From assembly GCA_964355675.1 (NCBI GenBank), contig CAYHEC010000003.1, forward strand, positions 1-64,000: a stretch of DNA of 64,000 bases, read 5' to 3'. The DNA is from CAMBDS01 sp964355675 (GTDB taxonomy: Bacteria > Electryoneota > AABM5-125-24 > Hatepunaeales > Hatepunaeaceae). Positions 24,563 to 34,300 of the stretch are shown in pieces. The position numbers and the translations under genes are program-made. The notes below the pieces were generated by a model, which was given only the letters and a program-made list of their open reading frames with translations, was not told the origin of the DNA and made no database searches. Each line of letters starts with the position of its first letter. The first letter of the stretch is position 1.

Positions 24563-24912
24563 CCGATGGTGACACTACCATACATGGCGGGGTTAGGATC
24601 CACATCAACGACGTCAATAGCGTCCCCAACCCCCAATCCACAATCCCCGAACATTATTTCCTTGCGGACCCCTTCCCCAACCCCTTCAACTCAACCACGA
24701 CCATCCGTTTTGGCTTGCCTGTTGCCGGGGAGGTCGATCTTGTCGTCCGGGACTTGTCCGGGCGTAGTGTTGCCGTCCTTGCCGGGGGACGATACGAGGC
24801 TGGCTATCACGAGGTTATCTGGGACGCGGGCGCGGTTCCGGCGGGAGTCTATCTGGTGGAACTACGAACCGATGGCGGAAAGATTTCAAAGAAAGTCACT
24901 TTGATTAAGTAG
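24457..24912 (+). pseudogene. C-terminal sorting domain of the SBBP protein, shifted frame
   Basis: Continuation of the SBBP protein in the +2 frame: MQFTDNGDGSARFVWRPGYE completes the Ig-like domain begun in the other frame (YEIEAQSVPAG), followed by VNSVPNPQSTIPEHYFLADP and a complete Por-type sorting domain (FPNPFNSTTTIRFGLP, DLSGRSVAVLAGG, AVPAGVYLVELR, ending KKVTLIK). The two parts overlap and join if one base is inserted at about 24459, where GCAGGATGCAA would read GCAGGAATGCAA. A real mutation or a single-base consensus error would look the same. It has no start signal of its own. Confidence 0.8.
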
Positions 24913-24963
24913 GGGGAAAGTATGACTCTCAGTAGGGCGGAAAGTTGTCCGCCTTATCACCTC

Positions 24964-27900
24964 TCATTCATTATCCACAACGGCATGCTCAATAGCTTCT
25001 CGAAGTCGCTGGAGATTATAGGGCTTGGTAAGGATGCCTTGAGGCTTTTCAGTGCGTTCGCCTGTCATAACGTGCGCTTCATCATAGCCGCTTGCTATAA
25101 TAACCGGAATACCAGGTGCGAGCTTGCGAAGCGCGACCAATGTCTCCCAACCGTTCATGCGAGGCATGGTCAAATCGCTAATTACACACTGTATTTCGTC
25201 CCTATGCTGTTGGAAAACGTCCACAGCTTCAACGCCGTCCCTCGCTACAAGCACCTTATATCCGATGTAGGTGAGCATAGACTTGGCCAAGTCTCGTATA
25301 TGATCATCATCCTCGACTATCAACAGCGTACCGCTCCCTTTTATTTCAGGGACTTTGGCTTTTTCAATCGGTACATTTTGGAATTTATCTGCTGTCAGTG
25401 GGAAATAGATTCGAAAAATACTGCCTCGCCCAACCTCACTCTCGACAGTTAAAACTCCTTTATTAGCACGTAAAATCCCAAATACCACCGTCAAGCCGAG
25501 ACCACGTCCGGTAAACTTTGTGGAGTAAAATGGGTCGAAAAGCTTGTCGATATCCTCGTTTGAAATCCCTGAACCGGCGTCTGACACCTCCAAACATGCG
25601 TAACTATCATTCAGTGGCTTCCAGTTGATGGGGAAACGGTGCAGTTTGGAGATTTCACCTGCAGAGACCGTGTTGACAGTCAGACGAATTGCGCCCTCTT
25701 CACTACCGATGGCTTCGGAAGCATTTGTGATCATATTTGCAAGAATTTGCTGTATGTTGTGCGCGTTCGAGATGATTGTCGGACCGGGGGAGGGTAAATT
25801 GGTTACCAGCCTGACATTTTTAGGAATTATTGCTTCCATCAACGGAAGGTATCTACGACAGATGGTAGAAAGACCAATTGGCTCGCTAATCCCAGTGGTT
25901 TGTCCAACGTAGGTCAGCATCTGCCCGCTTATTTCCGACGCCTTTCGCGAGGATTCGATAGCTTCCATTAAATAATCGAAAGCTTCTCCTCGCGGTATTT
26001 TTTCGAGTGCAAGCTCTACGTTCCCCATAATCCCTTGAAGCAGGTTGTTGAAGCGATGAGCGACGGCCCCTGCCATGCGCCCCAAGCTCTCTTCCTTTTG
26101 GAGATGGTGGATCTGATGTTCGAGGATTTCCTTTTCTGCTTCGGCGCGTTTACGGTCAGTGACGTCAACCATCAGACCAAGGACATGGACGATATTATCG
26201 GTAGTCGTTAACACCGATGTAGAAAGGGAAAGTGTTCTCTTTTGACCGCCTTTGCGAGTGATCTCCCAATCTTCAGCCACAAGATTATCACCGATACGCA
26301 TTCTGTCCATACGCTCTATTGCGGCTCTCTGATAGTCAGGGTCTGGATACATGCTCTGATACCATCCGAGGCGGTTGATCTCCTCCATTGTATAGCCGGT
26401 AATCTCCTCCATGCGACTGTTCCATACCGTAAACCCAACATGTGGATAGTCGATGATCTCATGGCAGACCGCAATTCCTTCAGCGGTATTACTTATGACA
26501 GAATTGCGGAAAGAAGACTCTTCGATTAGTTTCGTTTCTGCGTATTTGCGGTCGGTGACGTCTTGGATTGTTCCATACATCTTCATGAGAATTCCACGGC
26601 TGTCGAATTCAAGTTTTCCTAATCCGTGCACCCAACGCTCTGTGTTGTCGTTCGGACGCACAACACGATATTCCTGATTAAAATTCTGGTGAGAACCAAT
26701 AATATCATTTGAAAAATAGTCAATCATTCTTGTACGGTCATCGGGATGTATCAAATTCGCCCATCCCTCTACAGTGCGATTATAGGTTTTATCGATACCA
26801 AATATTTTATCAAGTAATTCCGAACTATTCCATAAGCCGGCGGCGAAATCAAGAACGTAACTGCCTAATCCTGCAATGATCTGCGTCTCTCTAAGCAAGT
26901 ATTCGCTTTCCCGCAACGCTTCTTCGGCTTTCTTGCGCTCGGTGATGTCGCGGGAAATCAGATGAAATCCGACAATTTCACCTGCCCGCTTCGACAGAGC
27001 AGCCGACTGCCCAATCCAGAGGTGTTTTCCTGTCTTGGTAATTAGTGGAAATTCGATATAGGTTTGATCGATTTTTCGCAGGAATTGGTTGAGATAGTGT
27101 CGCTTTACTCTGATGTGATGAGGCGCTTCAACAAGATCGAGATAGGTTAGTTTGGTCAATTCATCGTGCGAATAACCGGTCAGAATCTGAGTGGTGTAAT
27201 TTGTGAAGGTAAAATACCCATTCAAGTCCACAGTGAATATCGCATCTGAAATGCCTTCGACTACTTCACGGTATTTCTGCTCGGATGCATTTAGCGCTTC
27301 TTCGGACTTTTTTCGACCTGTCTCCGCCCGAATCGCCCCGATGCCATAGGCAAGATCACCAGCAAGTTCTGTCAATAGAGTGATTTCATTATCATCGAAA
27401 GCATCCGGTGTTGCCGCATAGATATTGAGTGTCCCGAAGACATTCCCATCTGTTAAGAGTGGAAGCGCAATCGAAGAGGCATATCCCCGCTTCAAAGCTT
27501 CTTTACGAAAAGGTTTGTAGTTTGGGTCAGAGGCTATGTTAGATGTAAACACTGGCTTGCCGAAGCGAATCGCCTTCCCGGTGGGACCCTGACCATACAT
27601 ATTATCTGCCCACGAAATTTTAATCGCATCGAGATAACCATCCACGAAACCCGCCGTTGCGGCCGGCTTGACCCAATAATCACTATCATCTTCACAGAAG
27701 CCGATCCAAGCCATCCGATATCCGCCGTATCGAATTACGACGTCGCAGATTCCTGGTAGAAGTTCAGATTCATTCTCACTCCGAACTAAAAGCTGATTGG
27801 CTTGACTAAGTACGGTCAACGCTCGATTGCTTCGTCGAAGCGACTCTTCTGCGGCTACTTTTGCCCGTAGAGCTTCGCTCCGAATGAGCGCCGCTTTTAC

Positions 27901-28254
27901 TGCGAAAGGTAATTGGATAATATGGTTTTTAAGGACGTAATTCCAAGCGCCCGCCTTCATGCACTCAATGGCAGTTTCTTCGTTATTTGAGGCAGTCAAG
28001 ATGATAAAAGGTAGGTCAGGGTGTAGTTCGAGGGTGAGATTAAGCGCAGTCATTCCGTCAAACTGAGGCATCGAGTAGTCAGAGATGATCAGGTCTGGGT
28101 GGAATGACTCTAACGTTTTGAGAAAGGCTTCTTTCGTATCGACGCGTGTTGAGATGAAATTAAGCCCATCCGTACGGAGTATATGTTCAGCAATTTCGGC
28201 ATCCGTTGGGACGTCTTCGACCATCAGGATGCGCAACGGGGTTTCGGTTTCCAA
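24964..28254 (-). CDS. Hybrid sensor histidine kinase (REC-GAF-PAS-HK-REC)
   Basis: A 1096-residue cytoplasmic hybrid kinase without clear membrane spans. Order: receiver domain at residues 8-120 (ILMVEDVPTDAEIAEHIL, IISDYSMPQFDG with the phosphoacceptor Asp), GAF domain about 155-300, three PAS domains (VEGISDAIFTVDLNGYFTF; AGLGSYVLDFAAGLWNSSEL; NSVISNTAEGIAVCHEIIDY), histidine phosphotransfer region with His in GAVAHRFNNLLQGIMGNVEL, ATPase (NMITNASEAIGS, VSDAGSGISNEDIDKLFDPF, GRGLGLTVV), and a C-terminal receiver (LLIVEDDDHIRDLAKS, VISDLTMPRMNGWE, LTKPY). The final phosphate output must go to an unlinked phosphotransfer or regulator protein. Signals sensed by GAF and PAS are unknown. Convergent with the SBBP gene. 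Confidence 0.95.
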   Translation of the reverse strand: METETPLRILMVEDVPTDAEIAEHILRTDGLNFISTRVDTKEAFLKTLESFHPDLIISDYSMPQFDGMTALNLTLELHPDLPFIILTASNNEETAIECMKAGAWNYVLKNHIIQLPFAVKAALIRSEALRAKVAAEESLRRSNRALTVLSQANQLLVRSENESELLPGICDVVIRYGGYRMAWIGFCEDDSDYWVKPAATAGFVDGYLDAIKISWADNMYGQGPTGKAIRFGKPVFTSNIASDPNYKPFRKEALKRGYASSIALPLLTDGNVFGTLNIYAATPDAFDDNEITLLTELAGDLAYGIGAIRAETGRKKSEEALNASEQKYREVVEGISDAIFTVDLNGYFTFTNYTTQILTGYSHDELTKLTYLDLVEAPHHIRVKRHYLNQFLRKIDQTYIEFPLITKTGKHLWIGQSAALSKRAGEIVGFHLISRDITERKKAEEALRESEYLLRETQIIAGLGSYVLDFAAGLWNSSELLDKIFGIDKTYNRTVEGWANLIHPDDRTRMIDYFSNDIIGSHQNFNQEYRVVRPNDNTERWVHGLGKLEFDSRGILMKMYGTIQDVTDRKYAETKLIEESSFRNSVISNTAEGIAVCHEIIDYPHVGFTVWNSRMEEITGYTMEEINRLGWYQSMYPDPDYQRAAIERMDRMRIGDNLVAEDWEITRKGGQKRTLSLSTSVLTTTDNIVHVLGLMVDVTDRKRAEAEKEILEHQIHHLQKEESLGRMAGAVAHRFNNLLQGIMGNVELALEKIPRGEAFDYLMEAIESSRKASEISGQMLTYVGQTTGISEPIGLSTICRRYLPLMEAIIPKNVRLVTNLPSPGPTIISNAHNIQQILANMITNASEAIGSEEGAIRLTVNTVSAGEISKLHRFPINWKPLNDSYACLEVSDAGSGISNEDIDKLFDPFYSTKFTGRGLGLTVVFGILRANKGVLTVESEVGRGSIFRIYFPLTADKFQNVPIEKAKVPEIKGSGTLLIVEDDDHIRDLAKSMLTYIGYKVLVARDGVEAVDVFQQHRDEIQCVISDLTMPRMNGWETLVALRKLAPGIPVIIASGYDEAHVMTGERTEKPQGILTKPYNLQRLREAIEHAVVDNE

Positions 28255-28914
28255 ATAATTCTCGTAAAAACAAGAAGCACTGTCCGATTTATCGCGTGTG
28301 GGTCAATTAGGTAGGCGTATCCGTGTGGATTTTCACTTCTTAATCTATAGGATGTTTTGACAGATTACAACATTTCATCTATTTTTCATCATTATCTTTG
28401 CAGAAACAGTGGAATTTGTAGGTAGGGTTTGTTGAAAAAGTCGAAAAATTACTCGGTACGGGCGATTAAAATCGCCCAATTCAAAATTATTCGTGCTGGC
28501 TGAAACGCACGGCGAATGAATTCGCCGCTACCTACGACTTTTTCAGCAGACCCTAAGTATTACTCGCAAAAGACAGGGGAGTCGTGGAATATTTATCGCT
28601 GTCTCAATGGTCGGCGACAGCTATAAGTTTTATTAAAAAACTCTTGCTGTCGGTAGCACGAGGTTCCGTACCCGTCAACCTTTAGAGCCTCTCATTCCGG
28701 CGAAAGCCGGAATCTATTCTTGATTGCAAACGAGATACCGGCTTCCGCCGGCTTGAAAGCAAATCGTAGCAAACAGTATCTGACAACACTTCCAGCATTA
28801 TTAAGCCCGGGAAGAAATCATCAGAGTATGTAATATTATTTTTTCAGAGTGTTAACCAAGTACTGATACACCAAGAGGGTGGACTGAAAGTCCACCCTCC
28901 AAGAACCGTTAATA
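28255..28914. other. 660-bp gap with repeats, no gene
   Basis: Contains family B copy B1 (28424-28554), two halves of the CATTCCGGCGAAAGCCGGAA word at about 28692-28711 and 28736-28757 (spaced as an inverted pair), a hairpin AGGGTGGACTGAAAGTCCACCC-like palindrome at about 28873-28897, and the promoter of the histidine kinase at the left. No convincing open frame. Confidence 0.65.
28424..28554. repeat. Family B inverted-repeat element, copy B1
   Basis: The ends AGGGTTTGTTGAAAAAGTCG (28424-28443) and CGACTTTTTCAGCAGACCCT (28535-28554) are reverse complements at 18 of 20 positions. Both outer ends are bordered by TA (28423-28424 and 28554-28555), as in Tc1/mariner or IS630 type insertions. Inside are GGGCGATTAAAATCGCCC (28459-28476) and a GGCGAATGAATTCGCC hairpin. 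Confidence 0.8.
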
Positions 28915-29358
28915 CTATCCAAAATCAATCTGGTTCGACAACTCGTCTTTGTCCGTTCCTGAATCGTAAGGGAAATGCGTAGTGAGTTGCTCGCCGACCT
29001 GTCCGATACCCCTCACCAGACCCGCCGTAAAGTTGCCCGCATGGAACAGTTCTCCCATTCCGGCGACGACTTGATTCCAGAAGTCCTGCCCAACCTTCTC
29101 GTGGATACCCTTGTCACCAAGCACCACAAATTTCCGTCGGGACGGCACGACGAAGAAGAGTACGCCGTTGCGCTGGGCAGTTTGAGTCATCCCTAATTTT
29201 ACGAACGCATGCTCCGCCGCTTTGTCCACGCTACCCCAGAACAACCGGGAGACGGTCACGCGGATTTCGCCGGAAGTCATCAGTTCTGCTTTCCGGATCG
29301 CATCTTCGATGAGCTTGGCATCGATAGAGCGCATTAATTGTCTTTTTGTCATTACCAT
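28915..29358 (-). CDS. TPM-domain protein (short form)
   Basis: A 147-residue soluble TPM (TLP18.3/Psb32/MOLO-1) domain protein: IEDAIRKAELMTSGEIRVTV at the N-terminus, RNGVLFFVVPSRRKFVVLGD and GIHEKVGQDFWNQVVAGMGE in the core. No signal peptide. The fold resembles phosphatases but the biochemical role in bacteria is unsettled. Overlaps the upstream ygcG-like gene by 7 bp and belongs to the lemA-TPM-TPM operon. Its start at MVMTK could also be Met3. Confidence 0.85.
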   Translation of the reverse strand: MVMTKRQLMRSIDAKLIEDAIRKAELMTSGEIRVTVSRLFWGSVDKAAEHAFVKLGMTQTAQRNGVLFFVVPSRRKFVVLGDKGIHEKVGQDFWNQVVAGMGELFHAGNFTAGLVRGIGQVGEQLTTHFPYDSGTDKDELSNQIDFG

Positions 29359-30101
29359 GATCCGCTGGCTCCTCCTCCGCCTGATCTTCCTCCGCCACCG
29401 CTGAATCCGCCGCCTGAACTTCCTCCTCCTCCGCCGCCGCCTCGACCACCGGATAGGATGCTGAAGAGCAGAAACATTGCAAGCGTAGGATGAGTGAACA
29501 TAAGAATCAGGAATCCTATTGCAATTATTGCGAAAAAGATCAGTTGTCCGCGAGACAGAGGCGCTCGTTCGCCATGCCTGCCTGAGCGGCGGTTTGCATC
29601 TGTGCTGGTTAATCCCTGTCCGCTGATTACTTGATCTATCGCTGTGACTCCCGCGGCAACCGCGCCGTCGTTGTCGCCAGCCTTGATCATCGGAACGATG
29701 ACTTCATTAATAATCCTGTTGGCTAGCGCGTCGGGTAATACGCCTTCAAGACCGTAGCCAACCTCTATTCGCAGCTTACGATCTTCAGAGAAAATAAAAA
29801 GCGCTACGCCGTTATCCAATCCCTTCTGTCCCACCTTCCATTTCTCAAAAGCCTTGACCGCCCAATCTTCCAACGGTGTATCACCTGTCGTCTTGCCAAT
29901 ATACACGATCAACTGTTTTCCAGACTGCCGTGAATATTGTGAAAGTCCGCTGTCAAGCTTTTCGCGCGCCGCTGGACTCATGAAACCAGCGTTGTCGGTA
30001 ACAAAGTGAACGGGCGCGGATGGAATCGGTGTTTCGGCGGCGAATGCGAACACCGCCGAAAGAAGGATAGTCAGTAACAGAAGACCATTGCGTATTAGCA
30101 T
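29352..30101 (-). CDS. TPM-domain exported membrane protein (YgcG-like)
   Basis: A 249-residue protein with signal peptide (MLIRNGLLLLTILLSAVFAF), a TPM domain (FVTDNAGFMSPAAREKLDSG, KQLIVYIGKTTGDTPLEDWA, LRIEVGYGLEGVLPDALANR), a C-terminal membrane span (LIFFAIIAIGFLILMF) and a Gly/Ser-rich tail ending GGGGASGSW. This architecture pairs with LemA in many bacteria. I start at 30101, where the signal peptide begins; the longer frame from 30152 would start 1 bp after the lemA stop and add 17 residues, and the two candidate starts share the same local sequence TTCTAAGATG. Confidence 0.85.
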   Translation of the reverse strand: MLIRNGLLLLTILLSAVFAFAAETPIPSAPVHFVTDNAGFMSPAAREKLDSGLSQYSRQSGKQLIVYIGKTTGDTPLEDWAVKAFEKWKVGQKGLDNGVALFIFSEDRKLRIEVGYGLEGVLPDALANRIINEVIVPMIKAGDNDGAVAAGVTAIDQVISGQGLTSTDANRRSGRHGERAPLSRGQLIFFAIIAIGFLILMFTHPTLAMFLLFSILSGGRGGGGGGGSSGGGFSGGGGRSGGGGASGSW

Positions 30102-30153
30102 CTTAGAACCCGGAGACGCTGAAGCTGTGAACTCTGAACAGGGCATTCGCATC

Positions 30154-30777
30154 TTAGAACTTCACTTCAGGAGCTTTTTCTGCTCCAGCGAGAGCCTTGA
30201 AATAAGTCTTTGAGTTAAACTTGGCGCCAAAGAAACCGGCTATCATTACAGTCGGGAAGCTGTCCCGCTTGGTATTGAAGGCACGCGCCGCATCGTTGAA
30301 CCTCATGCGCTCAACAGAGATGCGATTCTCAGTGCCTTCGAGTTGTGCTTGCAGATCGCGGAAATTCTGTGTTGCTTTTAGATCTGGGTACTTCTCGACG
30401 ACAACCATCAACCGTGACAACGCCGACGACAGGCCATCCTGAGCCTGCTGGAAACGGGCCATTGCGGCCGGGTCATTGGTAGCGTTCTGAAGCGCACCCT
30501 GTGTCACTTGTCCGACCTTGGCACGAGCCTCGGTGACTGCCATCAGCGTACTTTTCTCGAAATCCGCGGCTCCTTTGACGGTCGCCACAAGATTTGGAAC
30601 GAGGTCGGCTCGCCGTTGATAGACGTTCTCGACTTGCGCCCATTGTGCCTGGGTTGTTTGATCCAGCACTACTAATGTATTATATGTGCCTGAAAACGTG
30701 ACTACCGCTATGATTATTACCAGCACAATCACACCGAGAATCCCGAGCAGGATTACCTTCGTACTCATTGATTTCAC
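30154..30777 (-). CDS. lemA: LemA family membrane protein
   Basis: A 207-residue LemA protein: one N-terminal membrane helix (VILLGILGVIVLVIIIAVVT) then the conserved helical domain starting YNTLVVLDQTTQAQWAQVEN, VYQRRADLVPNLVATVKGAA, and ending RDSFPTVMIAGFFGAKFNSK. LemA is of unknown function in most bacteria and is usually coupled with TPM-domain proteins, as here. First gene of the three-gene operon; ATG at 30777, with Met4 as an alternative. Confidence 0.92.
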   Translation of the reverse strand: MKSMSTKVILLGILGVIVLVIIIAVVTFSGTYNTLVVLDQTTQAQWAQVENVYQRRADLVPNLVATVKGAADFEKSTLMAVTEARAKVGQVTQGALQNATNDPAAMARFQQAQDGLSSALSRLMVVVEKYPDLKATQNFRDLQAQLEGTENRISVERMRFNDAARAFNTKRDSFPTVMIAGFFGAKFNSKTYFKALAGAEKAPEVKF

Positions 30778-31365
30778 CTTTCATATCGAATCTTTGTGAC
30801 GGGAGCGGTTTATCTAAACTCGTCCCGCTTCTCTATTGGCCAGGGGTCATGGTTGTAATTCACGCACGACGAATTAACCGTTTAATTTATACTCATAATA
30901 TAGTCTGGAGGTTTCAGGTGGACAAGTCGTAAGCGGGGTTACTTCGAAATAAGTCTGATAGAGGGAGAGGAGGTATATCTACCGCTCCCTAAGCCTACTG
31001 TGTTGTCATGGGAATATTGATCGGTAGCGCAGCGATTTATCGCGCTCATATTGTGATTGGGACGATAGGCGCGATAAATCGCTGCGCTACCAGCACCCAT
31101 CATTATTGGCGTGACACGACACTACTATCAAATTGAATAATTTAGTCTAAGGAGTCTTCTCTCATACCGGCGAAAGCCGGTATCAAGAGCGTTTTCGTGG
31201 CGTCGCATGTCTCGTGCGACGCACTACAAGGCACAATGCTGTCACACGGGACGTGTGACAGCACACTACTACGTTAATGCAAAGACCCGAACCTATTGGT
31301 TCGGGTCTTCATGTTTTTAGCAGTAGGGCGGATTGCAATCCGCCCCACTGCTTGAGCTACTACTT
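30778..31365. other. 588-bp gap holding repeats and a terminator
   Basis: The lemA promoter should lie at the left. At 31023-31045 and 31069-31091 is a perfect 23-bp inverted repeat (GGTAGCGCAGCGATTTATCG and on). At 31161-31185 is a CATACCGGCGAAAGCCGGTA word. At about 31198-31263 is a REPIN of the RAYT class (GTCGCATGTCTCGTGCGAC and GTCACACGGGACGTGTGAC). At 31324-31347 is GGGCGGATTGCAATCCGCCC. No gene. Confidence 0.7.
31284..31312. terminator. Bidirectional intrinsic terminator
   Basis: A perfect 10-bp stem GACCCGAACC / GGTTCGGGTC with loop TATT. It is followed by TTCATGTTTTT on the plus strand; on the minus strand the stem is followed by TTTGCATT. It lies 59 bp downstream of the stop of the giant minus-strand gene. 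Confidence 0.8.
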
Positions 31366-34300
31366 CTACTTCACGAGCATTACTTTACGAACGGCGCTGA
31401 AGTTCGTCGCTTCCATCTTGACGATGTAAACGCCCGATACCATCGATTCGCCATCCAACACGACACTGTGATGGCCAGCCTGAAGCTCACCACTCACCAA
31501 CGTCGATACTTCACGTCCAGACAGATCGAACACGCGAACCGTCACACGTGATGCTTCCGGCAAGCCGAAGGCTACACGAGTCACTGCATTGAACGGGTTC
31601 GGGTAGTTCTGACTGAGATAGAACTCGGTCGGAAGTGCTGTCGTTACAGACGCGTCGATTACCGTGAAACCGTCTGTCAAATAGACAAGGCGGTCGCCTT
31701 CGATAACCCGCGAACTAAGATCGACAACTACGTCTTCAGCGGCATTCCACAACTTCAGCGTGAACGCTTCGCCGTCTTTCAGGCCGTCCACCGCTTGGGT
31801 TGAGGCGTCGTCGCCCCAGACTGCAATACCAATCTGTCCATCGATTACTCGGCCTACGCCAACCATAAGACCGGACGGGCTGAACGCGGCAACCTGGTCG
31901 GAAGTCGAAAGATCGACGCCCGATACCTTGGTGACCAACACGCTCATGTTTGCACCGGTCGAAGGTACATCGGCCCAACGACCCTTGACAGACTCAGGAT
32001 CGACTGACAATGCCGCGGCCTGATTCTGTGCTTGCGGGTAATTCAGAACAACATCTTGACTGACATTGATCTGGTAGCCCTGTCCTTCCCGCAACGGCGG
32101 CATATTGCTGAACCTTCGACTGGGAAGTGAAAAATCTCCCATGCCATTTTTGAAGATGATGACATGATCGAGAATCGAAGCGATTGCATAGAAGTCAGGT
32201 GATCGGCACGGAAGCTGATAATCAGGGAAGTAGGCGATCATATTCCAGCCGCGGGAGATAGTTATATCGGCTTGCGCATCGATTGGCGTTCCCGTCCATT
32301 GAGCGGTCATTGCCTCATCAACACGAACGAGATAACCTTCCTCAAGGTTCCAGAAAGGAATACCGTTGAAGCCCTGATTAGGCGCGTAGAACAGACCACG
32401 TTCATTCTTCATCAGGTTGACGTGATGAGCGCCATTGTCTGGACGGCGAAGCTGTGCCATCATCGGAATGATTTCAGGACCGGGGTCGCCAGCCCATAGG
32501 CCTTCATCGGTCGGGGTCACGTTAATCGAAATCAGGTTCCAACCGGCTCTGAGTGCAACTTCCAGTGTTTTTGTGCTGTTGGCTTCGATAGCAAGAACCG
32601 TGACAGCATTGTTCTGCCAGACCATGTTACCTTCTTGGACAACTGCCCGAGCATTCCACTCTTCGTCAGTGGCCGGATTCCACAACTTGAGATTCATTGT
32701 CTCACCACCTTGGAACTGATCCGGATAGGTCTCATCAGCGCCCCAGACAGCTAATCCCAGATCTTGATTTCTCCAGACGCCTGCTCCAGAGAGCACACCG
32801 CCCGGGGTGAAGACTCCGACAACCCAGCCATCAGGAACGGCTTCATCATCGAAAGTAACACCGGTTATCAGCAGATTGTGGCTTTGATCGGTTTCGCCGA
32901 AGTCAAATCCTGGCGGCAGTTCAAAACCAATGGATAAGGTGACCAATATTTCGATCAGGGGATTTGCCAGATCATTCGACCTAACCGAAACGACGCCCCT
33001 GTAAATAGTGCCATTTTGCAAACCGTCAGCCGAGAATGTCAGCGTCACGTCATCAGATTCGCCGACCGGAGTCTCGCCGTTAGTCGGGTCGATGGCCAGC
33101 CAGGGAATACCCCAAACCTCGCGAGGACCGAAACCAATAGCGAGGCCTTCGTGGATACCGGCTTCGTGATAGTAGCAACTAAAGCCGATCTGCCCGTCCT
33201 GGTTCTCAAAGCCTGCGTTCACGTCTGCATCGTCCAGATTTTCCATGACACCGTATTGGAGCTTAATAAGTCCGTTGGCATTCAGGACAATCTGCATCGT
33301 ATGACGAGTTGCGTCATTGCCGTAAGCTGGTACATCGACCCAGGCAACAACCGCCATGCCGGCTCTATCTGTCCAATACCACATCTGCCCGCCGTCTGAT
33401 GGATTCAAATCATAACCGATGATTGATACGGTCGAATTTACTCCATTGGCGTTTGGCATTTGAGGCAGGGGATAATCTTCCTGTGCATAGTTGGCGTCGA
33501 AGGTCAACCAGCCATTCGAGCAGACTCGAACCGAACCGTAGTTTTGGCCGTAATAGGGCATCTGGAATCCAAGATCCAAGACGCCGCTATTCCAGTCGTC
33601 GTCCGGATTAAGCTGTTGAGCATCCTGAATGCCAACGATGTCGATCCACTCAAAATCAGGACCATCGTCTTCGTTGTTGTCACGCCACTCAATGGCTGAT
33701 TCATCAGGACCGCCTCTTCGGTCACGGACGGGCCCAGCATCACGGCTGACGCTCCGCAGAGAACGCTGAGGGGCGTCACGTTGGGGAAATACTCGTTCGA
33801 TAATTTCTGAATAGATCGACCATTCGAGTAAATCACCACCTTCATTGGCTATGTTTGAGATGGTCATGACCTGAGTTACGGGGCCATCGCCTAAATTCAA
33901 GCCGGCTTCGTAAGTGTTGGTAGGATCAGGCTCAATACCAATTGCTGGTGGTAATTGAGCAAGTCCCGCGAGATCGAACCAGATATGGCCAACTTCGTCA
34001 CCTTCCCCGACATTTTGACCATCAGTGAGGATATCGAGTGTGCCTTGACGGTTGCCAATTTCTGCTGGTAGGAAGGTGATGACAAAATCACGCTGATCGC
34101 CAGCATCGAGAGTAGTTCCTGCTTCGAGATCAGTGCTGAACTCATTGTTGTTGCTGTTGATTCCTTCGACAGTCAGAACCCTTGATCCGGTGTTGAAAAG
34201 CGTGAAGTTCATAGCGCTGGATTCATCGAGATAGGTATCGGAAAATTCCAGCACCTCTGGAGCCCCGTCAAACGGGTGTGCCAGTGGATCAGATGCGACC

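Noticed and set aside
24922..25452. Open frame antisense to the histidine kinase C-terminus
   Set aside because: Its sequence is the complement of a well-supported receiver domain.
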